A DNA stretch of 64,000 bases from Brachionus plicatilis (GCA_010279815.1 QEOQ01000469.1:173853-237852); one strand, 5' to 3'. Shown: positions 10,458-24,030, counted from the first letter of the stretch. Made by a program: numbers and translations. The notes: generated by a model from the letters alone, not told the origin.

Positions 10458-10806
10458 TTTTTTTGATAAGTTTTTTTATTCGGAATCTACACGGTTTACA
10501 AAAAAATTAAAATAATTCCCCCGTCTTAACAATTCCTAAATCAAATTCCTAAATCAAAGAGCATTTTTATTTTTTCCCTCTGGTAATTGCTTGATTATTG
10601 ACAATTACTTGAAATCCATTAGATCATAATCATACTTAGGTGCAGTTAGGTTAATTACAGAGATTTTTACTCGTGTGACTTTTCAAATGGCTCGAACTTT
10701 AAATCCTCAATAAAACTCGGACGTAATTTTTTGTTAATATTAAGTAAAAATTATTTTCATGTGTTTTTTGTACAATCTTTTTTTTTGAAGTCCTTATAGA
10801 ACTTTT
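10458..10806. other. Intergenic gap between MULE and LINE
   Basis: No gene or repeat was recognised. Confidence 0.4.
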
Positions 10807-12535
10807 TTATATCTTTTTATTCAATTGTCTATGTGGCTTTAAAATTCTAATAAATAATAATAATAATAATAATAAAGAGTAACTACAGTAAATGACCCAC
10901 GTTTGGTCAGTTACGAAGCTTAGAGACAGTAGACTCCAAGCTATGGTAGCTTTTATTGTTTGCGCTTTGTAAACCTTGTTTTTAAAACCATTAACTGTTC
11001 TGGATTCACATATTTGTGTTGGCAGTTTGTTCCATCCTTTCATCACTCTATTTGTGAAAAAGTTTTCTCTTTTTCTACAATTTGTTCGTTGCTGTCTTAA
11101 ACGATGTGGGCCCCCTCTAATGGACCCAGCCGGTCCAGTCTGCGAGAGTGAGTTAGCAAGCATGTATGGATGAAACCAGTTTACTTTATTCTAGCCCTTG
11201 ACGAATTTGAACATCGGTATCATATCTCCTCTTTCTCTCCTTTCAGATAGTTTTTGCAGCCTTAATTTTCTTAGTCTCTACTCATACGTCATGTGTCTGA
11301 AATGATGTATTGACTTCGTGGCCCTTCTTTGAACCATTTCAAGACACTTGATATCCTTGCTATTGTAAGGACACCACGCTTGTACAGCATATTCCAAATG
11401 TGGTCTTACATAAGTCTTGTACAGTGAGCTGAGCATTTTGACATCCATTGATTTAAATGTTTTGTGGATTGTAGCAAGTGCTGTGTTGCCCCTCATAGCT
11501 GCTATCTTAGATTGGTCGTCCCACTTAAGATTGAACTTCATTTGGACTCCGAGATCTCTTTCCAAAAGTGATTCATCAAGAATATGCACAATTCCAGATA
11601 CTGGGTCGCTCATCTTGTATGACTCGACTTGATCATTATTTTTTTTTTTACCATCAGCTACTCCCATTACCTTGCATTTATCGAAATTGAAGACCATTCG
11701 CCACTCAGCTGTCCATTCGACCAATTTATTCAAGTCATCTTGCAGCATCTTTCTATCAAGATTGTTCTTGATAATTGCTACTAGTTTGCTATCATCGGCG
11801 AACATCTTACAAAATGTAGCTATTCTGGCATATTATTAATATATATTAAGAAAAGTAGTGGTCCCAAGACTGACCCTTGAGGAACACCACTTTCTACATT
11901 CTTCCACTCTGACAAGTATATACCCATAGCTACTCTTTGATGCCTATCTAACAAAAAGCTTTTAAGCCAATCAAGGATAAAGCCATCAAAACCATAGGCT
12001 TCCAATTTGTACAATAGCTCTTCATGTGGCACCGTGTCAAACGCCTTTGCGAAGTCTAACATCACCAATATGGCCGAAAAGCCACGATTTGTTGCTTCTG
12101 TTACTATATCAATAGTTTCAAGCAGGTTCTTTAAGCATGATTTGCCTCTTATAAAGCCATGTTGGTGGATTGATAGCAGATTATTCTCATCAAGGTGTTG
12201 AACCATTAGTCTTTTCACAATTTTTTCCATTACTTTCTCCGGGACAGATGTCAGTGAAACTGGTCTGTAATTGGACCGAGTACTTTTTATACCTTTTTTA
12301 AAGATAGGGCAAACATTTGCTTTTTTCCAAGTTGATGGTATCTGGCCTGATGTAAACGATATTTTGTATACCAATGAAAGAACTAACGACAGTGGCTCCA
12401 TACACTCACGTAATACGTAAGGGTGAACATTATCGATTCCAGGTGATTTTGTTTTTATTATTAAATTCAGCTCGTTTAGCACGTCTTTCTGTTTGAAACA
12501 ATTGGAGTCTATTTGCTGTTAGCTGATCTTTTTGC
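10807..12535 (-). pseudogene. Reverse transcriptase and C-terminal domain of the CR1-like LINE
   Basis: From 12482 the frame shows KTKSPGIDNVHP, NYRPVSLTS, MLDFAKAFDTVPH and GVPQGSVLGPLLFLIYINN. It stops at 11820-11822 and resumes one frame over with the catalytic MFADDSK at about 11805, so a small indel separates the two. The same frame then runs through TAG at 11278-11280 and TAG at 11191-11193 to a C-terminal domain with FFTNRVMKGWNKLP. A TAA also lies just upstream of the RT near 12517. This copy cannot make protein. Confidence 0.85.
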
Positions 12536-13000
12536 GAAAAACGGTAATGGTCTTAGTCTGGCTCCTTTAGTGAAAACACTATGGAATTGTTCATTCAAGC
12601 AGTCAGCAATTCCTTGTCCATTTTGTTACTAAATGCCGTCATTTACTAATACTCTAATCTTCTCTTTGCAAGATTTTTGTCTGTTTATATACGAGTGTAG
12701 AAGTTTTGGTACCAATTTACTTTTTGAGGCAATACTTCCCTCGAGTTCATGCCGACACAGCTTAACCAATTTGCGAATTTTCTTACATATTTTACGGTAG
12801 TCTTTTATTAGCAGGCCTCAGACTGCATTGTCTTTTGATGACGCTCTAATTTTTGAAAACAGCTGATGTTTTAGCTTATTTGCTGTCTTATATTCTTCGT
12901 TATTCTTAATAGCTCGATCAAATCCATTATGACCATCACCCACTTTTCTTAATGGTTTAAATTTTTCGACTGCCGTATTATATATATCGAGAAACTTATT

Positions 13001-13702
13001 TTAACTCTCGTCAACATTCAACCGGTTTAGCAACGCTACCCAGTCCACATTTAGCTTACTGTTAAAATTTTCAAAGTCGCCTAATCTGTATGCTCGTCTT
13101 AATAGTCCGTTTCCCAGTTTGGAAAACTCATCTTTTAATAGAAACTTCCATCTAAGGGTAGCATGTAGCTTATCTTTTTTAAATGATGATAATGGTGCCA
13201 CTACTTTTACTTCAAATACTCTGACTGGGTCATCTACTAACACTAAGTCTAGAAAATTATTTCCGAATGTCTCTATTTCCACCATTTGTGCTACATAACA
13301 ATCATCTAGAGCTCGAAAAAACTCGACACGAGACGATGTAACATCACCATCACAAACACCAACATTATTATGCCATTTGATATCAGGGCAATTAAAGTCT
13401 CCTGATATCATCATGTTCGAATATTTGCCCCCGCTCACCAACAATTTAGCTTTTATTATTGAATTTATTATCGATAGGTTGCAATCACGGTTAGCGTGAG
13501 GCGGTCTATACATACATCCGATTAGAATTCGGTCATTTTTGTGTTTTAACTCACACCAAATTTGCTCACTAGTTTGATCCGAGTTTCTTAATTCATTGAC
13601 TTCGCAAGACTCGAGTTCATTTTTGATATATATTGCTACTCCGCCACCTTTGCCAGTAACTCTATCTCGTGCGTACAAACAATATTGGTCCAGAGTTCTT
13701 TA
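13001..13702 (-). pseudogene. Apurinic-type endonuclease domain of the CR1-like LINE
   Basis: The minus-strand frame carries GKGGGVAIYI, CMYRPPH, ISGDFNCPDIKW and NFLDLVLVDD, the conserved blocks of the exonuclease/endonuclease/phosphatase domain in CR1/Jockey LINEs. The usual SDH near the end of the domain is replaced by SSFKKDKLHA. An in-frame TAA precedes the fragment near 13703, and the N-terminal catalytic blocks are absent. Confidence 0.8.
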
Positions 13703-13744
13703 ATTCTGACCGATTAAAACATATTGTGTAAATTGTCCATTCCA

Positions 13745-13990
13745 AGGTTAATCAAAAGGCTAGTGCCCATGACTCAAAAGACTGTTTAACAGTTCATTTG
13801 TTTAAATTCATTTAAAATAATTATTTTAAAAATAAAAATAAAAAAATTCTATTTTTTTTTTATTTATAAAAAGAAAATAAAAAAGAAGTTATTGATTACA
13901 TTGTTATTTGAAAAAATTTAACAACAAGCTATTTTAGTTAAATGATTGAAAGAATACTGTGCAATTTGGAAAAAACTTATATAGATTTTT
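13745..13990. repeat. Dispersed repeat shared with 55340-55510
   Basis: The two sites share TTAATCAA, AAGTGCCCATG (here TAGTGCCCATG), CATTTATT-like and TTATTTGAAAAAATT blocks in the same order over about 200 nt. This is probably the 3' end of another LINE family inserted at both places. Confidence 0.5.
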
Positions 13991-14269
13991 AACTGATTTT
14001 TTCATACAAAATATTTAATCGCTAATATTTATAAAATTTTAAAAAATCTATAAAATACAAACTAATGGTTCGACCATCCACCTTCTTTCTCATTAAAGAT
14101 TTTAATTTACTTAGTTCAAATTGTTTATTAATTTAATTTTAAGCTGTGTTTTTATAGTTATAATAATTCTTACTTTTTTTAAGTGATTTATATAATTCTG
14201 ACACTTTTCGGGAGTTAATGTTTTTTCAATAATCAGTTAAAAATTTAAACAAGTTTTTTTAAAAAAATT

Positions 14270-14604
14270 ACTCTTTTTAATTAAAATTTACCAAAATTTA
14301 CGTAAAAAAAGGTAAAAAAAAAGTAAAACTTACAAATTTTTTTTTTTTTTCTTTAAAAATAAAAAACTAAAAAAATACAAAAATTTTTAAAAAATGTCAA
14401 AATTTCGTTTTTTTTTGGACATTTTGGTTTTTACAATTTTTACTATATTTTACGAAAATTATAGTAAATTTAAGTAAAATACCGTAAATTTACTAAATTT
14501 TACTTTGGCAATTTTACGTAAATTTACGTAAATTTTCGTAAATTTACGATATTTACGTAAAATATAGTAAAAAATAGTAAAATACAGATTTCGTAACACC
14601 ATTG
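14270..14604. repeat. Degraded ACGTAAA-rich mariner-type MITE
   Basis: The sequence is dense in TTTACGTAAA words. Its right end (reverse complement CAATGGTGTTACGAAATC, followed by TA) resembles the termini of 17655-18218. The left end has been lost. Confidence 0.55.
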
Positions 14605-14614
14605 TATTTAAATT

Positions 14615-14755
14615 GTTGATCGTTTTTATAAAATAAATTAGAGGTCAATCATTTTGTGGTTAATTTTAGACATAACATGACTAGTAATGTTTAGTATTTG
14701 ATTTTTAAAAATTATCAAAATCATTAGATTTATTAAGATTAATTGATCTGAAACC
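14615..14755. repeat. Fragment of the hAT-type MITE seen at 2367-2909
   Basis: It carries the interior segment of that MITE (AATAAATTAGAGGTCAATCA, TAGACATAACATG, TAATGTTTAGTATTT) without recognisable termini. Confidence 0.6.
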
Positions 14756-16504
14756 ACGCTTTTTTTGAAAATATCAAATATTTGTTTCTATTTCTATCTT
14801 ATAAAAATTGAATTGAATTATTAGAAAAAAAATATTAATTTTTTTTTAATTTTATCTTTTTTCCAAGCGTTCTAATGCTAAGAAATTGAAATTCATCAAT
14901 AATCACTTTTTTAAATTTCTATAAAAATTGTTTTTTCAAGGCGCGGTGAAATTTGTACCAATCGAACAAAAATGCTTCCTTTTTTGACAAACTAAAATTA
15001 AAAATAAAAAAATTCCTTACAAAGATGCATATTGAGAAAGTAATGGTTTAATTTTATAACAAAATCAAATTGTTTCATGACCCAAAAAGACAAAGCACCA
15101 ATATTTGATATGATTGATTAAAAATAGAAATCAAAGATTTTATTTTAGGTATTTAATTGTATTATTTTTTTAATTTTATTTTTGATAATAGAAATATTTT
15201 AGTCAAAATCTAGTTTTATATATTCTAAGTTATTTTTATTTTTTTTTGAAAAAAGACTGAGAATTTATGTGAGAATTTGTTATAGTTACTCTGTAGATTA
15301 ATGGTTTTGTGATGATGCTAAATAGCTAAATAAATATTTAAATTGTTTTAATTTTTAAAAAAATTCATTTTATTATTTTTACAATGTATATATTTTTTAA
15401 TTTTGAAAATTTTTTTAGGCAGGACTGGTCTGTTTAAATAGAGACTTTTTTTTTGCCAAATTTTTTGTTTTTTTTTTTAAATGTTAACTTAGTTTAGTTA
15501 AAAAGTGCTTATTTTTGTTATCATTTAATAAAGCAGTCATCATTAAATAACATTTTTTTTTATTAAAAAAAACATAGGTTTACCTTGGAGGTTTGATAAA
15601 AAATAGTAATTAGGAATTAAATTTAGTCTTTGAATTAGTTGAATGGGTCAAAATACTAGACTTAATTAAAATTTTCAATATTTTTTAAAATGGAATTTCA
15701 AAAAATTAAAATTTTCCTTTTAAATCAATAAATTTGAAATAATACAAAAACAATTTTAGATAAATTTGTGACCTAAATCATTTTTTGCATTTTTTGCTCA
15801 AAGATGTTAAAACCAATTTTTCGGTCTATTTGAGAGGCAATATTTTTTTGCTGAAAATAAAATTACTCTGTTAATTTAGTTAGGTCGTTAGGGGACGTTG
15901 ATTAAGATATTAAATGCCCTAAAAAAACAATCATGAGACAAATAAATTTTGAAAGAGAAAATTTTGCAATCAAATATTTTTAAATATCATTTAAAAATTA
16001 AATGGGTAATAAATCTATGAGATATAAACTTGTTTTTACTCGAAAAATAATTTAAAGTTAAAATTTATTAAGCAATAATAAAACAACATTTATATCCTAA
16101 TTCGTAAATATTTGATTAATTTATGAAATAGATATCTGTAGTCAATTGAAGGGGATAAATATAACACGTAAGCTTTTTGAAAATTTTGGATATACTCAGA
16201 AATTGAGGGGAACAAATTGCATGCAAAAAGACACACTGAATTAATTATAATTTTTAAATTTTCATAATTTTAAAATAAAATTCATATCACAATCGATGGA
16301 ATGTATATACGTTTGAAATAGTTTCAATCGTTTGTCAAGCATAAACAAATTCTTTAAAATAGGTCTACCTTTTGAAATTTTAATAATTATTCTTTTTTAC
16401 TTTGAAAAAGTAAGAACTATAATAAAAATTACTCATAACAACGATCTTAAAAAACAAAAAAATTTTCTAGTTAAATTTTTCTCTTTATTGAATTTTAGTA
16501 AAAA
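14756..16504. other. Intergenic region upstream of TM9SF2
   Basis: No gene was seen. A solo MULE-MITE-like terminus (GGTGAAATTTGTACCAAT) lies at about 14946. The TM9SF2 promoter must lie in the right part but shows no distinctive motif. Confidence 0.4.
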
Positions 16505-19500
16505 ATGCGAAAATTTGTTTTCCTCATTGTTTTTCAGTTTTTTTGTTTTTCGAATGCGTTTTACTTGCCTGGTTTGGCGCCCAAGTCCTATTGCAAAGAG
16601 AGTAGAGCCAGTGAGACCTGCACATCCCAACTGGACGTGTTTGTGAATAGACTGGACTCGGTTGAATCGGTCTTGCCCTATGAATACAACCGCTTTGACT
16701 TTTGCAAGAAAAATGAGGAGCCCTCACCTTCGGAAAACTTGGGTCAGGTGGTTTTTGGCGAACGCATTCGTCCTTCACCTTACAAGGTACCCATTCTTTT
16801 TTTACCAATTTAGAAAAAAATTTAAAAATTTTTTTTTTTATTTATTTTTAAAATTTATTTTCAAATTTGTTTAATTTTTTGATATTTAAAATTTTTTTTT
16901 TCAGTTTAGCTTTTTGACTCCATCAAATTGCATAAGTGCGTGCAAAAAATCATATCGAAGCTCGAATGAAAATGATATCAAAAACTTGCGCTTCTTAAAA
17001 AAAGGAATCCTCCTCAACTATCAGCATCACTGGATTCTTGACAATTTGCCCATAGTCTGGTGTTACTACACCGAGGATGGAAAGGAATTTTGCTCTCGTG
17101 GATTTCCAATCGGTTGCTATGTGAGCAAATCGGGTGTTCAGAAAGACGTATGCAAATTATTTGTAAGTATTTTAATAAAAATTATAATTTTATAATTATT
17201 TTCAATTATTTTAATCTAATTATTATCATTTAAAAAAAAATCAATTTTAAATTAGCGTTCAAATTTAAATTTAAACTTTATTTTCACAGTTAAGCTTACA
17301 GTTTGGATTTTAATAGTAAATAAAATCAACTAATTTAAGTAATAAATTTTTAAAATAAAATCTATGATTTAGCGTTTGTTTAAAGCGTGGTTGTCTGCAG
17401 TCAAGGCATAATAAAACTTTTTATTTTAAGGCAGAAATTGATGATAAGACTTTATTTTAACAGTTTTTTTAATTATTAACTTCTGTTGGGCCGAAGTAAA
17501 GTTGAATTTTAATTTTAGTCACACAAAAAAAATCGAAAAAAACTTGGCATTGATTTTAAATATGATAGTTGTATTAGGGGTGATAAATGCTGCGGTAAAC
17601 CCAAAAACTTATTCAAAAATTAACAAGTAATGATGAAAGATTATTTAAAATGTACAGTGGTGATTTCATAACAGTATTTTACGAAAATTTACGTAAAATA
17701 CCGTAAATTAACCAAATTTTACCCCATTTTACGTAAATTAACGTAAAATCCGAAAAGTGAAAAAGAAGTATTTTACGAAAAATAACGTAAATTTTCAGGA
17801 TTTTGAGATAATTTTGGTAAAATATGGTAAAATTAAAAACGGCCAATTCAAAATTCAAAATTTTTTGAAAAAATGTCTTTTTTTTCCAAAAATCGAAAAT
17901 TTAAGCATTTTTTATAACAATTTAAAAATAACTATTTTATTGACCAATTTATGAAAAAAAAAACTGTCTTAAATTTTCGATTTTTGGAAAAAAAAGACAT
18001 TTTTTCAAAAAATTTTGAATTTTGAATTGGCCGTTTTTAATTTTACCATATTTTACCAAAATTATCTCAAAATCCTGAAAATTTACGTTATTTTTCGTAA
18101 AATACTTCTTTTTCACTTTTCGGATTTTACGTTAATTTACGTAAAATGGGGTAAAATTTGGTTAATTTACGGTATTTTACGTAAATTTTCGTAAAATACT
18201 GTTATGAAATCACCACTGTATCTAGATTGACAAGATTGGACGGTTTGAAAAATATAATGTTTGAAGTATTTTTTAATTAGGTTGTAAAATTTTTTTATAA
18301 AATTTTATAAAATTTTTTCTTATAGCATTTCGATTATTTTTTTTTAGTTTTTCTTAACATTTACAAAAAGGACAAAAATAGCTATGAAAAAATTTTATCT
18401 TTTTATACTTTGATTTTAAGCTCGAAAAGGTATCTTAAAATATCCGAAAAATTTTTAAGATATAAAAATCGACCTTTTCATTTAGATAAATTTTGCTTGA
18501 TATAACTTTTTCAGAGTTGCTTAAGAAAATATTTTATGTCAAGGTTGATATATGATTTGATATGTGAAAAACATTAAAAATTGTTGACGTGTTTAAAAAT
18601 TATGATTAAAAATTGAATAATTTTTAAATTATATCGTTTTAAAAAAAATAATTTTAGTTTGTCGTTTGTGATATTAATCGAAACAATGAAAAAACATGTT
18701 CAGCAATTATATTGAAAAAAAATTTTTTAAAAATTTTTAGTTAATAATAATTTGAATATTTTACATCAAAATATGTTGCTTTACTAGAATTTTAAATTAA
18801 TAATTACTTAAAAAGCTTCTATAAATGATAATAATTAATTTAATTTGATATAAATTTATCAATATATTCGAAAATCTTTTTTCCAATTTCTAAAATGAAT
18901 TTATTTTTATGTCAAAATTCAGTCTCGGCTACAATTAACTCTTAATCCCTTGATTTTATACTGACCCTTGTTAATTTTTTTTTAATTGTAAAAAAATATT
19001 AATTTAATAATATTAACTTAAAATAAGGATTCGAAAAAATTTAATTTGCAATTCTAAATAAACATATTATTTTAAAAAATAATCAATTCACTGGAATCTT
19101 TTTATTTTTTTTAAACTGGACTTTTAAATGAAGTATCGTTCCGTTCACGCTTTAAAAGTAACAGAAAATTAAATAACACAAAGTTTATGTATTTTTTAAG
19201 AAATTAAAATATTTAATGGAATATTTATATTAAAATTGACAAAGTATAATTATCTTCCATAAGAAATATTTGTTTTTTGGGCAAATTGAAGTTTCAGATC
19301 AAATTTCAAGATCAAAACGATCATTTTAAATTTTAAAATTTAATTAATCTAATTATTTTAATAATTTTTAAGAAATAAATACTAAACATTACAAGAAATG
19401 TTATGTTTTATCTTAATAATGGTTAATTATTAAATTATTTTAAAAATAATTGACCTCCAATTTATTAAATAAAAACAATCAACAATTTAAATAATTCAGA

Positions 19501-22500
19501 TTTAGTTTATTTAAAATTTCAAATTCATTTATTCAAACTAAAATAATTTTACTTTTCCATTTAAAAAAATTATAGATTTTAAAAATTAAATTGTTGTTTT
19601 TAAAAGATATTTCATTTTTAAAAAATATTTCATTTTATATTTTGATTTTTTAATCTTGATCTAAAGCTTCAATTTCACTTTATTTGTTTATAGAAAAAAA
19701 AAGCTATTTTTATTTTTTACTTTTCATTCAAATCAAATTTTTTCAAAATTAAATCCTTTTTTCAGAATTTTTCAAAATTTTAAATAATGCACATTATCTC
19801 ATTCACAGAAATAATTATAACTTAAAGTAGCAATGTTAAAATATTTCAAAATATTTTACGATTAGAATAATTGGATTTAGAATGGAAGATATTTTCTAAG
19901 TTAAAGCTAACTTAAAATTTAACTCAATAAATAACAAAAAAATTCGGTAGAAAATCTAACTGGCTTTAAAAAAAAAAGACCAAAATCAAGATTCATCGAT
20001 CCACACTGTGAATTTTCGCAAAAAAATATGTCGTTTAAAATTTGATTCATGTTTAAGAGAATCTCAATGGTTCTTATATTTTTCCCAATTTTTTAGTTTT
20101 CTGCTAAAAAAAACTGGCATATCTCAAACATGTTTTATATATTTTGCTTGATTTTATATTTTTCAAAAGCTTCAATTTTTGATCATTAAGAATCAAAATA
20201 ATTTGTCAATTTATAGCAAATATTTAGTGTTAGATACTTGTCAATTATTAATATTTATTTATTTGATTATCTGTATCGTGCTAAAACTCCTTCGAAAAAA
20301 AATCAAATAGTCAAAAAATTAAAATAAAATAAAAAAAAGTACAAAAGAAAATTAAAATGGAAAATTTGGAAGGTGATTTTTTATTGATTTCGTATTTAGA
20401 TCACTAAAAATACTCAACCAAAAAATTATTTTCGTAATTTTCCTAACAAATTTTATTTGTGGTTAATTTTCTATTGCATAATGAATTCTCAGCTCTCTTT
20501 TTATTTTTCTTAAGCTTGAATAAAAATTTTTTGAAATCGAAAATTCCTTTTTTAAAAATTAAATGATCCTGAACAATATTTATTTAAGCGAATGGTATAA
20601 CAATTAATACGAAGCTAAGCTAAGTAAATTTATTTTAATAAATTAAATTTACGTTTGCTAGACATTTAAATTTTTAGCTAAATCTAAAATTTCGGTAATA
20701 ATTAATAACATAAAAAAAGAATAAGAACTTTTATCATGTTATTTATAAAAAAAATCAGTAATTAGATTTATTAAAAAATAACAAATTTAAATGAGTAGTT
20801 TATTCATCTGTTCCGAGTTATTTAAAATTTTAAAAATTAAAATAAAGTATAAAAAGAAAATTAAATAAATATGTTGAATTAAGTGATAATATAAATAAAA
20901 ATTAGAGTTGATTTAATGACAAAGCATTGAAAAATATTTGGAAAATTAGTATGGATTAAAAGTAGATAAAACTTCAATAAATAAAAAAAAGTTCATTTTT
21001 CTTTTGTAAATTTTTTTAAAATAATCAAATCCCTATTGATTTTTTATAATTTTCTTATGATTTCAAATTAAATAAATAAATTAATTATCATCACTTTTTT
21101 TTTTGTTTAATCATGTAATTGCAGACATCTAAATTTCAAAGTATTTTTTTTAATTTTCTTTTTTTTTAATTTTAACTTATTTAACTTTTTTCTGATTGTT
21201 TTATTTTATATTTATTCTAAAAGAGGGTTTTGTGAAATTCAGTACAAAAGAACAGAACAAAGTGTAAAAAACTAAATAACTTTTTTTCTAAAAGTTTAAA
21301 ATTAATTCTGTGAATGCAGAATGGTGCTACATTCAAAGTTGCATCAACTGTAAAAGTCTGCTAATGATGTACAAAATCTCTGCAAAATGCACCACGCTCG
21401 ATTTTATTGAAATTTAATTTCTGCTAAACTCTGCAAATTTAGCAGACATTGATATTTGATGCAACTTTGAATGTTGCACTAAGCTGCATTTACAGAATTA
21501 AGTTTAAACATTTAGAAAAATAGTTTTTCAATTTTTTTACATTTTTTCTGTTCTTTTTATTATTTTGTACTGAATTTCACAAAACCCTAAAAGAGCTCGA
21601 TACCGAAAACAATAAAATAAATAAAAAACTATTAAGTAAATCATTACTTTATATCCGATCATATATTAAACAAATGCCTAAGTACTAAGTAGAATCAAAA
21701 AGTTGTGTCAAAAGTAAAAAAAAAAAATTTTTTTATTTCTTTTTTTAAGAGTCAAAAAATAACAAGTCCCTAAAATAAAAAATTTATATATTTTTTTTTT
21801 TTTCAAATTAAAAAAGTTTAATAAAAATAATTTTTTTCAAGCCTTCATTTAACAAACCAGACACGTACTACATATTCAATCACCTTGATTTTGAAATTAC
21901 CTATCACAGTGGAGAGAACGAAGAATGGGGCTCTGCGTTTTTGGACGAAGGAGGCCGTATCATACTTGCCCGTGTAGAAGTAAAAAGCGCCAAAAGCGAG
22001 TGCAATCCAAATGGCCCGATGGAAATTCCGGGCGATATGAAAAATTTAGACACCTTGGAAATACCATACACATTCTCGGTAAAGTACAAACAGGACAACA
22101 GCATCAAATGGGCATCCAGATGGGATTACATACTGAACACTTTGCCCAATTCAAAGATCCAGTGGTTTTCTATTTTGAACTCTTTGGTCATTGTTCTTTT
22201 CCTGAGCGGCATGGTGGCCATGATACTGTTGAGAACTGTGCACAAGGATTTAGCCAAGTACAACAACATTCAAAATACAGATGATGTAGAAGAAGAATAC
22301 GGCTGGAAGTTGGTTCATGGCGACGTGTTCCGTCCACCATCCAACCGCTTGCTGCTCACAGTTTTTCTCGGATCTGGTGTTCAAATTGCCATCATGTCAC
22401 TTTTGACTTTGGGTCTGGCCTGTCTGGGATTTCTTTCGCCAGCTTCAAGAGGAGCTCTGATGACAACAGCCATTGTTTGCTACGTTCTTTTGGGAACTCC

Positions 22501-23320
22501 AGCTGGCTACATTTCTGCTCGCTTGTACAAAATGTTTGGCGGTGAACGATGGGCATCGAATGTGGTGGCCACTGCGCTCCTTTGTCCTGGTATTGTGTTC
22601 GCAATTTTTTTTGTCCTAAATTTGGTTCTGTGGACCAATTCGAGCTCGGCCGCCATTCCATTCACCACCCTGTTGGCCTTGCTTGCTCTCTGGTTCCTGG
22701 TGAGCACCCCCTTGGTGTTTTTCGGCTCATACTTGGGCTTCAAAAAACAAGTTGTGGAAAATCCGACAAGAACTAACCAAATTCCGAGACAAATACCGCA
22801 GCAGTATTTTTACACCAGACCTTTGCCAGCTGTGCTCATGGGCGGCATCTTGCCCTTTGGTTGCATATTCATCCAGCTATTCTTCATTCTAAACAGCATC
22901 TGGTCCCACCAATTCTACTACATGTTCGGATTTTTATCGGTAGTCTACCTCATTTTGCTGATAACATGTTCAGAGACTACCATCTTGCTGTGCTATTTCC
23001 ACTTGTGTACCGAGGACTACCGCTGGTGGTGGCGCTCGTTTATGACCAGTGGATTTGCTGCCTTCTACTTCTTCTTGTATTCAATTCATTACTATTCGAC
23101 CAAATTGGAACTGCAAGGCGCTGCGTCAACCTTTTTGTTCTTTGGATATACTTTAATCATGAGTTTCTTGTTCTTTTTATTTACAGGTAAACAAAGATAA
23201 AATTAGAAAATTTTTATTTTTAATAATAATAATTCTTATTTTTTTTTTCAAGGAACAATCGGATTTTTTGCATGCTTCTGGTTTGTCAGAAAAATTTATA
23301 GTGTTATCAAAGTTGATTAA
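16505..23320 (+). CDS. TM9SF2: Transmembrane 9 superfamily member 2 (nonaspanin)
   Basis: Four exons join in frame at GT-AG sites: 16505-16786, 16905-17162, 21842-23186 and 23253-23320, giving 650 residues (human about 663). A signal peptide (FVFLIVFQFFCFSNA) precedes FYLPGLAP. The luminal domain has VNRLDSVESVLPYEY, SENLGQV and GERI. The membrane part begins at IKWASRWDYIL and contains WKLVHGDVFRPP, RTNQIPRQIP and EDYRWWW. The C-terminus IYSVIKVD supplies the KxD Golgi-retention signal of the family. These blocks fit TM9SF2 better than TM9SF4. TM9SF proteins are endosomal/Golgi nonaspanins involved in membrane-protein sorting and glycosylation. Introns are 118 nt, 4679 nt and 66 nt; the long one is full of MITEs. 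Confidence 0.95.
17655..18218. mobile_element. Tc1/mariner-type palindromic MITE in TM9SF2 intron 2
   Basis: A near-perfect palindrome of about 280-bp arms begins CAGTGGTGATTTCATAACAG and ends with the reverse complement. It is flanked by TA on both sides (17653-17654, 18219-18220). CAGTG-type ends with a TA duplication are typical of Tc1/mariner elements. It is rich in TTTACGTAAA and has no coding capacity. The arms differ at very few positions, which suggests youth. Confidence 0.85.
18221..19280. other. TM9SF2 intron 2, unremarkable part
   Basis: AT-rich intronic sequence in which I see no exon or clear repeat. Confidence 0.5.
19281..19672. mobile_element. hAT-type MITE in TM9SF2 intron 2
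   Basis: The left end GGCAAATTGAAGTTTCAGAT and right end (reverse complement TGAAATTGAAGCTTTAGATC) match the 2367-2909 family, and the interior contains its conserved segment in reverse orientation. The flanking 8-mers GTTTTTTG and TTTATTTG match at only 6 of 8 positions. Confidence 0.65.
19673..21216. other. TM9SF2 intron 2, continuation
   Basis: AT-rich intronic sequence without recognisable exons or repeat termini. Confidence 0.45.
21226..21586. mobile_element. MULE-type MITE in TM9SF2 intron 2, exact 9-bp TSD
   Basis: The termini are GGTTTTGTGAAATTCAGTAC and its reverse complement, flanked by identical CTAAAAGAG at 21217-21225 and 21587-21595. The interior carries matching TGCAACTTTGAATGT / ACATTCAAAGTTGCA arms and CTGCAAA words. 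It belongs to the same family as 1996-2229, 24227-24845, 41842-42165 and 46638-47340. Confidence 0.85.
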
Positions 23321-24030
23321 AGTATTCAAGTTCAATGAACTAAATTTTATATTGGAGTTTAATTTTAATTTTTTTTCTAAAAACTGATACAACAAAATAA
23401 TTTGAAATACATTTTCTTTATTAATTATTGTTTTGATGCAATTCCAATATACATGATATGAATTTATAGTATTTTTTGATTATGGAAGACAAAATCATGT
23501 TTAATTCAATTAATTTTAAAAAAAAAAGTAAAGCTGTTTTTTTTATTTTTGAATAGAACTATTTTATTAGATGAAAAAAATTATAATAATAATAAATAGT
23601 ATTTTTAGAAATAAAAATATATATATTTACAAGCAATTTTTATTCACAAAATCAACTCCTAAAAAATGTGCAGATTTTCATAACAAATAAAATAAAGTAA
23701 TGCAAGAATTAATTTTTAGTAAAATGATTAGATATCTAGTTTGCCTTGGACATTATTCGTTTTTGAATTCTCATTTTATTGAAGCTTTTTTAATTTACAT
23801 CAAGTTAAAAAATTTTCGCTCGGCTCTTTAATTTAATTTTAAATAAAAACAGCTGACCCACGGTTCGCCCACCGGTCAGCCACCATTTTTAAATACTTTA
23901 TCAAAAACAACTCGTTTCAACTTAAGTTAGAATTGAAAAAGGGACTTAACTCCAGCGATGGTTTATCAGACTCCATCAAATTGTGTCTGAACAATATAAA
24001 GTCTACGATCTTTAAAAATCTCCTTAAAAA
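23321..24030. other. Region downstream of TM9SF2
   Basis: No gene was found. A GC-rich hairpin, GCTGACC (23852-23858) pairing with GGTCAGC (23874-23880) around a GGTTCGCCC loop, stands out from the AT-rich surroundings. Its nature is unknown. Confidence 0.4.

Larger units (their letters stand above)
10807..13705 (-). mobile_element. CR1-like non-LTR retrotransposon, 5'-truncated and decayed
   Basis: Reading on the minus strand, endonuclease, connecting region, reverse transcriptase and C-terminal domain follow in order. A TTA-repeat microsatellite at about 10855-10877 lies near the 3' end. The first part of the endonuclease is missing and several stops and one frameshift break the ORF. The domain order and motifs fit the CR1/L2/Rex group. 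Confidence 0.85.

Noticed and set aside
23852..23880. GGTTCGCCC within a GC-rich hairpin, considered as a tRNA T-arm
   Set aside because: No acceptor, D or anticodon arms could be folded around it.
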